Part shown: in pieces, positions 1 to 10,761 of the stretch | How positions within the stretch are numbered: position 1 is the first letter of the stretch | How the letters are laid out: every line of letters starts with the position of its first letter | Origin: Climacium dendroides | Taxonomy: Eukaryota > Streptophyta > Bryopsida > Hypnales > Climaciaceae | Reading direction: 5' to 3' | Assembly: GCA_950106755.1 (NCBI GenBank) | Contig: OX467083.1 | Location: 16,301,029-16,365,028, forward strand | DNA length: 64,000 nucleotides | Position numbers and translations under genes: made by a program | The notes under the pieces: model-generated | The model's database searches: none | What the model was told of the DNA's origin: nothing | Seen by the model: the letters and a program-made list of their open reading frames with translations, nothing else

Positions 1-611
1 TTTACTTACACAATATTTATTTATTGTAGTGTCACTTTTTTTTAAAGTTTTATTCAATTATAGCCTAACAATCATGTGGCAAAATCTTTAAAAAGTAATT
101 GTTTTGTGCCAAAGTTGCTAATAAAGCATAGTACTATAAAAATAAAAAATATTACCATGGTTCAATCTTAAGAACCAAGCTTCTAAAAATGTGAAAAAAT
201 ATTATAAAGTACAACTTTCATTCAAAACTAGTGGACTAAAATCTATGGATCATGTCCACATGATTGGATCCACCATTGAGTTTACCAACATTGTCGAAAT
301 GTAAAATCAAGGACTAAGAAACTCCTAAAATTGATTGTAAATTGAATATCAATGATTTTCACAATAATTAAATTTTTTAAAGTACAAAAAGATTAGTTCC
401 TAATTCTGGTGAGCAATAGAATATTTGAAGAATAGTGTTGACAAATTCGTACTCTACAAATGTTTGAATATGAATACAAAAGCTACCAATTTATTTTGAT
501 ATGTTGTTGACCACTTCAAAGGTCATTTTTAATTTTTAATTTATATTCATAAATAGAGCAATAATTAAATTTCATCAAATTCATTATTATTTGACAATAG
601 AGATTTAGCCA

Positions 612-1519
612 TTAACTCCTCAAAGACCAAGAAGACACAATGTGTTTTCTTCAAAATTTTAAGGGCAAATTCTTAGTAGGGTAAAACTAATCTCAACATT
701 TTATAAACGAGTATCTAGTAGAGTAACAAGTTTACATACTTGTTGCATTTTTCAATTTTCAAAACTTGAATGTGAGAAATATTTAAAATTTAATTTAGAA
801 AATGCAATCTAATAGAAAAAAGGAGTACACATAATGTTTTTCCAACGAGAGGAATAGTAGGGATGGAAAAAACATTTTCTTGGATGTTTCTAGTCTTAAC
901 TTTGCACAAACAAACTCAATCTAGATAATTTGTTTTAAATCAAATTTTTTAAAAACAAAATAAAAGGTTCAATCTAGTGTGATTAAAAACAAAAAACAAT
1001 TAGAATGGTTCTAATTTTTTCGGAAGATGTTCCAAATAGTATTCTAATATTTTAATTGTTAAATTTCCAAAATTGATGCATACATAATTTTTTTTTAATT
1101 TATAGGATCCAATTTGGTCAGTTTTGACTTTTTACTCCTATTTGAAAATGTCTACAAATTTGAGAGAGTTTTTGGTTTCTCAATCTTATAAATTAAAAAA
1201 TACAACATTTATTTTAGATTCCAATTTTAAAAAATTGGGGGATAAGAAAGCATTATTCATCTTCTTATAAATTTTTCTTCCTCAAAAGTTGCATTTTTGA
1301 CTATAAAGTTGATCATACAAAATTGTTGTAATCTAAAAATCCAACATTCAAAATTTTCCACAATTTATTCCATGCATCACTAGAGAAGGAAGTCTTTACT
1401 CTCATGTAGCTAAAATAAAATTTTCAAACACATTGATGTGCAAAAAAAATGTGAAAGCACTTGGAACAATTCATCAAAAACCTCCATTTTCAAGAAGTTG
1501 TTGGGCTTCGAGGGGTTAA
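612..1519. repeat. 908-bp TIR element with TTAA ends (E1)
   Basis: The element begins TTAA + CTCCTCAAAGACCAA at 612 and ends, read from the other strand, TTAA + CCCCTCGAAGCCCAA at 1519. About 15 of the first 20 positions after TTAA match. The interior is AT-rich and has no conserved protein, so it is non-autonomous. The same end type recurs at 3467, 33597, 43705, 45614 and 49577. Confidence 0.55.
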
Positions 1520-2095
1520 TATTTACATAGATCACAATGTCTATTTTCATACAATATGAAAGCAAACAATTCTCACTTTAAATCCTTCTCCCTTAGGAGA
1601 GAACATCTCCTATTTTGTGACTCCAAATTCTTACTTTCTTTTTTTTTAACCTGAAATCAGAAATTAACTTCAACACAAAATCAGATCCTCATTTTCAAGA
1701 AGGAACCACAAGTAGGTTTCTTTAGGTGCCAAGTGATGACTTTCTTATGACGTGAACCAAAGAATGGAGTACAAAACCAAGTGTTGTTGAGTTTCAAGCT
1801 CTTACTTTGTAACTCCAAATTCTTAGGAATTTATTACATTTATTTTGAGCTTCATCTTCTTCGCCGCCTACTAAACATCAAATTTTTGAAATGATTTTTT
1901 TAAACCAAATCTACTACTATGCAAGTAGCGAAGGTTCTAAAAGTGCACACGCTCTAAAGTCACCCACTTTTTCAAGTGTACACTATTTGTACATGTTGCT
2001 TTTTCATAGCCTTCAGCAATGTACAAACGCTATACATTTGAGGAGGTAGGCAATTTTAGGACCCTATGCCATTTCAACTTCAAAATTTCATAACG

Positions 2096-2714
2096 AATTC
2101 CATGGAGCTTCAAAAAACATGAAATGACTTGGGTTAGATGCCAATTCCACAAAGCTCTAAAAAACATGAAACGACTTGGGTTAGATGTCAATTCCACGGG
2201 GCTCCAAAAAACATGAAACGACTTGGGTTAGATGCCAATTCCACGGGGCTCCAAAAAACATGAAACGACTTGGGTTAGATGCCAATTCCACGGAGCTCCA
2301 AAAAACATGAAACGACTTGGGTTAGATGCCAATTCCACGGAGCTCCAAAAAACATGAAATGACTTGAATTAGATGCCAATTCCATGGGGCTCCAAAAAAT
2401 ATGAAACGACTTGGGTTAGATGCCAATTCCACATAGCTCTAAAAAACATGAAACCACTTGAGTTAGATGCCAATTCCACGGAGCTCCCAAAAACATGAAA
2501 CCACTTGGGTTAGATGCCAATTCCACGGAGCTCAAAAAAACATGAAACAACTTGAGTTAGATGCCAATTCCACGGAGCTCCAAAAAGCATGAAACAACTT
2601 GGGTTAGATGCCAATTCCACATAGCTCCCAAAAACAAGAAACGACTTGCGTTAGATGCCAATTCCAAGGAGCTCCAAACAACATGAAACGACTTGCGTTA
2701 GATGCCAATTCCAC
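2096..2714. repeat. 47-bp tandem (satellite-like) array, about 13 copies
   Basis: The core TTAGATGCCAATTCCAC recurs at an exact 47-bp spacing. The TTAGATG anchor sits at 2134, 2181, 2228, 2275, 2322, 2369, 2416, 2463, 2510, 2557, 2604, 2651 and 2698. Units differ by a few substitutions (CGGAGCTCC, CGGGGCTCC or CATAGCTCT variants), and there are no length changes. Two single copies of the same unit occur far away, at about 31380-31440 and 31520-31582, inside a dispersed repeat whose flank also resembles 1930-2095. The array probably arose by unit expansion inside one copy of that repeat. Confidence 0.95.
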
Positions 2715-3466
2715 TTGTCTTTGAGTGAAAACTCACTGAAAAAACATTTTCTAAGAAGCTTCACCTCCGCCAAACTCAGTATCAGCATCAGCTCTTGAAC
2801 GGGTGATTTATGGACCTCTGACCTTAGATTCGTCAATTCTCAGTGAGTACAGTCTCCAGTAGAATCCGTCAGTTTGCAAAGATTGAGGAATGGTACATCA
2901 AATGAGTCTCGAATGAACACCCAATCTTTAAATTTTTTAAGTGTTTTTTATATTTTTTATACTGGAAGCTTGTACCTCCAGATCCAGCTTTCCCCATTGC
3001 CAAGTTGCCCCAAGATTTCCTTACTTCAATGTTGCTGGTACTACTTCTATAACTGGTGGATTCGAAATCCTGGTTTCCATTCCATTACAATTTGACGTTC
3101 AACTAACTTTCCTTTTCCTTATCCAAAAATGTCAGTCAGTTGCTCTCTTTTTTGTGTTTTTTTTTAAAGGAGCAAACCAAAAGAGCATTTTTCTGTCATG
3201 GGGAAAAGAGTGACGGAGGTACAACAAAGCCCATGGCACTGCAGGTCTGGAGTGTCTTACACTCCTACTGCACAGGGCAAGCAAGACTCCGTCAAGACCA
3301 GACAGACAACAGACTGAATGTCGCAGTCTCTCTGGTTTTTTTTCTTAAAAAACTAATGGAAATCCATTGCAAAACAAAGAGTACAGCGGCCTCCAGGAAA
3401 AAAGAAGGGAAAAAAAAAGATAGGAAGAGAAAAGAGGAAAAAAAGGGACAATCTTCGTCTGTAAGC

Positions 3467-3715
3467 TTAACCCCTGAGCGCCCCAGTGCTTCAAATATGA
3501 CCTCTCAAAACTCGAAGATCTCCTTGTTTGACCATTATAATCTTTTTAACGGTACGGTAAAAGGATGTGTCCTTTTCCCCATAGCTCCAGCCCTATCTCT
3601 ACTATCAATCGGTACATTCAATTTATGTGGATCTCATTTTACATGATAGTTTGATTGGAATAAATTGAGAAGGGTCAGAATTTTGGCAAATACAGTCTCA
3701 GCGCTCAGGGGTTAA
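3467..3715. repeat. 249-bp TIR element with TTAA ends (E2)
   Basis: The left end is TTAA + CCCCTGAGCGC and the right end is its exact reverse complement: an 11-bp perfect TIR plus TTAA. It belongs to the same end class as E1. The interior is short and shows no coding sequence. Confidence 0.7.
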
Positions 3716-3721
3716 GGTAGA

Positions 3722-3950
3722 AGAACCTATTTTGGACAGGCCTCCCATGATGGTTGCACAGGCTGACCTATTGTGGAAAGTAGTTGAATGCACTGGTTAT
3801 TGAGAAAGATTCTTTGTTTGTTCCTTCTCACCCATTCATCTCTCTTCTTTTCTTGGCTTAAGGGAAAAGTGCCAAAGGTAACCAGAATAGGTGAGTCTAT
3901 GAAACCAGAATGGGTTTGGGTGAAAAATCCTCTTTTATATTCTATAAAAT
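3722..3950. repeat. Dispersed repeat, second copy at 29899-30110
   Basis: The stretch CCTATTTTGGACA ... GACCTATTGTG ... CATTCATCTCTCTT ... AAGTGCCAAAG is found again in the same order and spacing at 29899-30110, with many substitutions. No coding content is seen. It is an old dispersed repeat of unknown class. Confidence 0.6.
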
Positions 3951-4332
3951 ATGCATTCTAGGAGAAGAAATTGGGAGGGGGAGGGTGGGACATTCTTTGG
4001 CAACCTTATTTTTGCACACCTTGAATCAGTTCCTCGATGACTTTCCCAAATCATATACACTGAAATGCTTGAGTTATCTAAAATAGGTACTTCTACTTTA
4101 GAGCATGTCCACCCGTCTTTACAAATGGATGACAAGTTGCATCTGAACTGAGAAATTTGTCCCACTCAATTTGAAAAGTCGATGGCCTATTGACAGGGGC
4201 TGGCTATGAAAAGACATCTCGGCTTGAAAACCAAGCTCATTTTACAAGCATGTACTTGGCCTAAAAACAAGAACACTTGGCTTGCATTAAGGAAAGTAAC
4301 ATTAGGAAAGAACACCATGAAAGTATCCCTTG

Positions 4333-4527
4333 ATTGCAACAATATTGTTTCAATGTTTGAATAGTAGAGTACTAAAAATATACTATTGCAATACTGCAAT
4401 AGTATATTTTCAATGGATAGAAGACACCTTCCATTGAAATTGTATTGTTGCAATACTAAAAACAATATGTTTTTAGTACTCTACTGTTCAAGTATTGAAA
4501 CAGTATTGAAACAATATTGTTGCAATG
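4333..4527. repeat. Foldback (inverted-repeat) element
   Basis: The left arm (about 4333-4395, containing ATTGCAACAATATTGTTTCA and GTAGAGTACTAAAAA) is matched by the reverse complement of the right arm (about 4442-4527). The short centre lies near 4424. The arms differ by small indels. It has the shape of a foldback MITE; no target duplication could be settled. Confidence 0.65.
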
Positions 4528-6020
4528 GGAAGCTTTTTCCTGATGAATGGATAATAACATTGCAATGGTATATGTGGTTTGTATTCTCATCCCCTTTTTT
4601 TACCTTCATTTTTCCTTGTCTCAAGTGCCTCAATGCACCTACGGGATTTGGAAACCTATATGGTTCTTTGAAATCATAATGGTGGGAGGATTTTTGACTC
4701 CAATGAAGAATTTTAGCAACAATTGTTTGACCATTGCTTCACTTGCAAAGCTCTTCCTCCTTTAAAACAAATCATTGTCATTATTAGCATTGACCAAGAA
4801 GTGTAGAGGAGTTTGGAGGGCACAATAAAAGATCAAATTTTGCCGTGTGGAAGCTAAGAAGTGACAAGTCCATAAAAGCCAAGATAAAAGTAATGTGGGA
4901 GGTGCAATTAGCATTGGGGCAAGTTTTAGTTGCCTTTTGTAACCCATACAAAACTTGCCATTGCAATGCTTCCACAAAGGGCTAACCAAAGATGCTTGAT
5001 CTAATGTCTCGGTTCCTTAATCATTTGATTTTCAGGCTTTTCCTAATAGGCCCAATGATAATACTCTTTTAGTGAGAGAATTACCATTGTTTCATTAGAA
5101 AGTTGACTCAGCATGGGAGCTTTGTAGTATTGACTTTGTTGATTTAGACCTAGTGTGATGTTGGTCCCCTATTCTTCCATGCCATGGCACCACAACATAT
5201 TCCTATTTGGAGCTATTGTTCATGCACATATCATGTAGGCGGGCCATACTGTTGGGTCATGTTGGCAAATGAGACAATGACCAAAAGTTGACACTTGTTC
5301 CTCAAAGATATTCTAAAATTACAGCTTAATACAAAAAAAAATGACATGGGAAGATGGCATGCCAAACTATGTTTTTAAGTGGATTGACCTAGGATTCACT
5401 ATCCTAGAAACCATAGTGGGGGATGAGATTACTTTTGGGCTCAATAACCATTGTGCTAGGCCTATATATTGATCAATGGTGGCAATGCTTTGAGTATATG
5501 AATCCAAAATAACTTACATGAAACACATTTGCATCTTGTATAAGGTTGAAACATCCATATTTGATCATTTAAGCGATTATGTAACATATGATGAGCAGGA
5601 TGAGGAGATGGATATTTTTCCTTTAAAGAAAGATAGGAAATATGGGTATTGCAATTTTTTTATAATTTTATTTCCAAAATTAAAAATATTATGTTTTGGG
5701 GGAGCCAAAAAGAAATCCAAGCCTATAGCCAATGTCTACAATCTTCCAATTCCAATCATTCAAGAACTACTTTCCCGCTCACTACTAAGGTTGGGACATG
5801 TGTCATCACCTTCTTAATCCCAACCTTGAAAAGGAAAAAATATCCATTCCAAATTTCAATTAGAAATTTGTTCTAGCCGTGGTTGGAAATAGTTGCATGT
5901 TGCTCTAGCACTCTTCACAAGGTGAAATAGCACTTGAAACTTAGCTTACCTCCTAGGCTGAGATGTCCACGTGAGCTGAACTAAGGTAGAATTGTCCACT
6001 ACCACACAGATTTGCCATTT

Positions 6021-6345
6021 AGGTACCTTGGAGAAGTTATTTGACAACTTCTATATTTTTCAAAGATTGAAAAGTTTGAGAGAATTCAATTGCAAAAGGA
6101 TGAGGACATTCCAACAAGAATTGAATTTTTTGTGATTTTTCAAAGCAAAAATGTTAAACCATGATTAGACCCTTGTCGAAGTATGAGCAGACCCTTGTTT
6201 AAGCATGGGCTGATACGTCTACTCTTCAAGTTCATAACCATAATGATAAAGAGTTCTAGTATCAAATGGGCCATTGATACAATTAGGGAGCAAAATTGGT
6301 CTAGGTGTCGGAATTGGGTGAATGGTGGTATTAGATAGTTCACCT
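6021..6345. repeat. Dispersed repeat, second copy at 39229-39555
   Basis: TACCTTGGAGAAG ... AAAGTTTGAGAGAA ... TTTTTTGTGATTTTTC ... TAGACCC ... GGAATTGGGTGA occurs here and in the same order at 39229-39555. No protein is recognisable. It is an old, diverged two-copy repeat. Confidence 0.55.
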
Positions 6346-6539
6346 TTTTCTCTCTCTCTCTTGCCTTCTAATTCACACCATCCTTTTCAAAAAAGAAAAG
6401 AAATAGTTGCATGCTATACGTCAGGTACGAGCCCCCGATTGGATACAGGTGTTCCTACCTAAATGATCGAGCATTGGTGGGAGAAGCACGTTTGTTGCCC
6501 AAGAGTTGATGTATAAATCAATGTTTTTTTCTGGTGATT

Positions 6540-6815
6540 TGGTACAAAATTGTACCAAGTTTTTTAGCTTGGCACCACGCCTATAGAAAATAAACATGAA
6601 AAAAACTTGTAAATTGCCAAAAAACTTCAAATTAAAAACAATCTTGGATGAAATTGCTAAATTGTAGATGAAAATAGATATGTGCTATGTGCTATGTGCT
6701 AATGTGATGTTTTCTATTTGTTATATGGATGAATGTTGAAATTTGGAGCACCACTATTACATTAAAAATAGCGCCACTATGGCACTTCATAAAAAAGGAA
6801 AAAAAAAAAAAAAAA
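6540..6815 (+). repeat. Dispersed repeat related to the 8.2-9.0 kb foldback arms
   Basis: It shares GGATGAATGTTGAAATTTGG, then GCACCA and CACTTCATAAAAAA, with 8725-8990, and with the reverse complement of 8165-8475. It is a single arm of the repeat that forms a foldback structure 1.6 kb downstream. Confidence 0.55.
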
Positions 6816-7689
6816 TGGTATAAATCCATACCATTGAGTTGTCTCCTTGTATTCAAATTTAATCCTGTACTTGTTTGACACAGGTGGGGAGTCGTCAATT
6901 CTGCAGTTCTGATAAGAGAGGCAAACTATGATAAAAGCCACCGTCACTTCCAAAACTGCCTTTTCAAGCATTCATTTGCAACTCACAGTTGAAAGCCATG
7001 GAGCCAGTAATTAACAGTCCATTCAATGCTGAACCCCTAAACGTCCACAGAAAAACCATCATAAAGTACTATTTCAAAGAATATTTTGAAATTCATCTAC
7101 AAATAAAAGTTGTAAATGTTGAGTTTGAGATTTCATCCGTACAGTTAGATTCACCAATGCTATCACCAATATTTTGTTATAAAATCTGAAAGGAAAATTT
7201 CAGAATTCCTTCTAAATTTGATTAAGGTAAGACAGCCCATTGCAGTCAAATGACCCATTGTGGTTGTCTAAGAAATAACCCATTGTGGTTTTTTTCTGGG
7301 ATGTGGGATGTGGACAACAATGCATGTCTTACATGACAGCAATGGAGTGAACACTGACCTCATTAGGAACTTCTGAGTTTTCAGTGTGAAGTCCATTGTA
7401 AAAATTGACTTTTTTGGCCTTCTGTAATAGAAAATATTTTGACTGCATTAGGCAGTGAGATGAGCATTACAGATTCAGATTTTAGTGGTCTGAAGGTAGT
7501 CAACAGACTCTTTTGGGCTCAATGCTTCAGAAATTTCTAGCAAATTCATACTTTGTCAAAAAATAATAATTTCAATTGCACTTGCTATTTCTCACACTTG
7601 TACTAATGTAAGAAAAAAATTGAAAAATTTCAGCAACAAGATGATGCCAAACTCCTCATTCTGACCACAATGGGCTGGTTTACCTTACA

Positions 7690-8058
7690 AGCAAAACATT
7701 ATCATTTTTTGGGTGCAATCTGGTAGAATGGATTTGAAATGAGGTTCTCTTCACATAAGTGGTTTTTTTGGAATTTTTGTGTTCTTTCAATTTATAGCCT
7801 CATTTTTGCAAATCCAGTTTTGAACTAGAGTTCGATGCAATTTGGGCTTGGTCAACCACTTGATGTACTTTCACATTTGTAATTTTAGAAAAATAATGTA
7901 CTCTATTAACACCAAATCCAACCATTGGATAGGACAACAACTTGACAAAGTATCTCCACAAATTATGATGACTTTCATCCAAGCAAGAATGAGAATGAAA
8001 CTTGAGTTTCAATTTGTTAGTCATCTAGAAATTGGATGTCGGAGTCATTTAGCGTTAA
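7690..8058 (+). repeat. Dispersed repeat, inverted copy at 59361-59650
   Basis: About 370 bases here read, with roughly four in five bases the same by eye, as the reverse complement of 59361-59650. Shared blocks include ATGGATTT.AAA.GAGGTTCTCTT, TTGTAATTTTAGAAAAATA and AACACCAAATCCAACCA. Both copies end at a TTAA, at 8055 here and 59361 there. No coding content is visible. Confidence 0.6.
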
Positions 8059-8164
8059 CTTACTTCACATAATTAAATTGGAAATTTGGGTTTTGGGAAC
8101 ATTGGTTAGGTCAAAAAATATATGTGGAATCCATTCAAGTCATCAAGCAATGGTTGAAATGAAC

Positions 8165-8990
8165 CAATATGGTACTAAGAACCAAAGTGTTTTTTTCTTT
8201 ATTTTTCATCATTTCCTAAGAACTGCCAAAGTGGTGATATAAAATGTTATAGTGGTGCTCTAAATTTCAACATTCATCCACATATTGGATTAAAAATATC
8301 ACATTAGCGCATATCACATGTCCATAATTCAGGTTTCATTTACAATTCGACAATTTCATCCAAGATTTTTTTGAATTCAAAGAATTTTGGTGATTTCATC
8401 CAATTTTTTTTGCATTTTTTAGTCAAATTATTTCATGTGGTGCAATCTGGCACTAGAAAGCCAAAAAAAAGCCCCACTAAGAACTATTAAACACAGTTAG
8501 AAACACCTGCACACAGAGGTCTTGAAGAAGGGCTTCTTTTTACAAAACTCATCCATGTTTGTAATTTTATTTTATTTTTCCCCACAAGAAAGGTGTCAAT
8601 TTGAAGACCAATACATTTGTGACTCCATAGATTTACACTCTTTTTTGCGATTTTTTTTTGTAGCAGGACATCATTTAGGGTTCAATATGACCATGGAAAT
8701 TGATTTATATAATCTTCAAACAAATTAGGGAGCCGTTTTTTGGGGTTTCTAGTGCTAGATTGCACCAGAAAAATAAAAAAATAATTGGCCAAAAAATAAC
8801 AGCAAACTATGAAGTTTTTTGCCAAGAAACTTTGGATTTAAAAAAAAATCTTGGACAAAATCATCAAATTGTGGATGAAAACATAATTATGGACATGTGA
8901 TATTTTCTATTTAATATGTGGATGAATGTTGAAATTTGGAGCACCATTATAACATTTTTTTATCGACACTCTAACACTTCATAAAAAAAT
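8165..8990. repeat. Long inverted repeat with about 250-bp loop
   Basis: The left arm at about 8165-8475 and the right arm at about 8725-8990 are reverse complements with substitutions. Landmarks are ATTTCAACATTCATCCACAT on the left and ATGTGGATGAATGTTGAAAT on the right. A third copy lies at 6540-6815. The transcript could fold into a long hairpin. Confidence 0.6.
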
Positions 8991-9832
8991 GAAAAAAGCC
9001 CTACTCGGAAATAAACTCGGAAATAATATGAAATTTTGATTTTAGTTTTGAAAATTGAAAATGTTAAACATGTTGAATAATGTAGTTTGGATTTTCAGCC
9101 ATAGAACTAGCAATTGAGAAGCCATAAATTGATTGTGTTTATATATATTATGTCCTATATCCTGATGCTTTTTTCATGACTTCAATATTAGATTTTGACA
9201 TGTATAAAGAAGATCAATAGACTTCAAATCACTTTCATAGTTTAAACACCTTTGTGATCAAATACTATAATCTTTCAATCTATAAGTGATATTGTGTTTT
9301 GTTTTTTTATGTGATTTAAAACACATCTGATTTGAATTTATATGATTGCAATTCAAAAATAAAATGATAAAACTTACGTAGTATCAAAAACTGTCAGTGG
9401 CTCTTTATTTAATTTAGTACAAATTCTAAAATTCTCAAAAAAAGCCTTAGACATTGAGGGGGTAAAGTTTAGAAAATTGAATTGGAAATTAACTCGATGA
9501 ATTTTATTTTTTTTAAGTGAAATACTTTTGGCAAGATTTTAATGAACAAATGCAATGCAACAATCTATAATAAAAAGAGACAATATGGCTCCAATATAAG
9601 AATATTTTCAAGTATGAGATTATTCTAGAAATAAGATGGCAGAAATTAAGGACTAAGTAGGATACTAAAATTATTAGAGAGACATGATCTTGCTTCCCAC
9701 ACTAACCCTCTTACTAATGACTCATTCATTTGTACATCTTAAGAAAATTCTAGAGATCAAAAGGATTTAGGTTTTATACTCTTGTATCCGAAAAGATCTC
9801 TCTATTACACTATATATTTTCAAAAGCCAAGG

Positions 9833-10017
9833 TTGTCATATTGGACAAGTTACTATTCATTTCTTATCCTGTAGGACGAGTTACCATTCATTAAATGTAC
9901 CTCTCAAGTACATTTGAAGTACATTTGATGAATAGTAACTCGTCCTACAAGACGAAAAATGAATAGTACCTCGTCCTATAAGACGACAAATGAATAGTAA
10001 TTTGTCCAATATGACAA
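9833..10017. repeat. Foldback MITE-like element
   Basis: The arms start TTGTCATATTGGACAA on the left and end TTGTCCAATATGACAA on the right. Inside, ATGAATAGTA and CTCGTCCTA blocks repeat on both arms. A CAAAAGC direct repeat flanks it (9821 and about 10023), which would fit a 7-8-bp target duplication of hAT type. No coding sequence. Confidence 0.65.
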
Positions 10018-10053
10018 TCATGCCAAAAGCACACTCCTATATATATTAAATGC

Positions 10054-10284
10054 TTAACCCTTGAAGGACAAGTTGGACATTGTAGAAGTCATCTATTTTG
10101 GTACCATTTAAATTGTTGGCTTTTTAGAAAATGCAAAAGCACTCATTGAAAGTCAAACTATTGTAGAAAACCTTCCCTTTTCACATAAAATTTGGAAGGT
10201 GAATAGTTGCATTTTTATCTTGCATAGAGAGATTTTTTGTCATTCATTGGTTGGAAAACGTCCTTGGTGTTGTTTATGGGTTAA
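10054..10284 (+). repeat. Short TTAA-ended repeat, family S copy 1
   Basis: It begins TTAACCCTTGAAGG and ends GGGTTAA. Its inner block AAGCACTCATTGAAAGTCAA, then ACTATTGTAGAA and CCTTCCCTTTTCACA, recurs at 30728, 35494 and 51264 (plus) and at 34319 and 63459 (minus). Length is about 230 bp. It is non-coding and of unknown class. Confidence 0.6.
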
Positions 10285-10761
10285 AGTAATGGAAATACTC
10301 ATACCCCATTAAAGAATCAATAACATTTTGGAATATCCTTCACACTATCATTGGCTGTACAACACTTGTTGTACAATTACAATTACATCATTTGTGCTTT
10401 TCTATGGCTGCTTCCCAACTGTTTCGAAGAGCCCCTTGCCTAACTACCTAACTGTTTGGAAGAGCCCCTTGCCTTGTATTGAAGAACTATACTTGTTCAG
10501 TATAAATCACTCTACAATACTCCTATTTTTCAAATCCTGTTGAGATCGAAATACTAACACCCGTTCACTGATATGCTAGCGTGCATATTAGAAACTTGAT
10601 GTTGTGCACCCAGTCCTAATGTGAATTCACTTGTAGAAACATGACCCTTTCTCAGCCGTTACGCTCCCGACGAGTGCAGTGAGTCCAATCGCTTGAACTT
10701 TTGGGACCAACTTCAGCCATGAGGAACTGTAGTGTGCGATAACCTACATTTCTTTTGGCAA

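Larger units (their letters stand above)
1..10761. other. Gene-free AT-rich repeat region
   Basis: I see no conserved protein in any frame of these 10.7 kb. Open frames are short, AT-driven and unlike known families. The stretch is a mosaic of dispersed repeats, several of which recur elsewhere in the window: a TTAA-bounded element at 612-1519, a 47-bp tandem array at 2096-2714, a small TIR element at 3467-3715, foldback structures near 4.4, 8.5 and 9.9 kb, and a short TTAA-ended repeat at 10054-10284. The last 100 bases before 10762 are probably the 3' untranslated region of the minus-strand ARM gene. Confidence 0.7.

Noticed and set aside
2096..2714. CRISPR-like array
   Set aside because: The 47-bp units abut without spacers, and the DNA is eukaryotic. 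It is a tandem repeat.
3140..3646. 168-codon plus-strand ORF as a gene
   Set aside because: It is Lys-rich and low in complexity, overlaps the left end of TIR element E2, and has no known domain.
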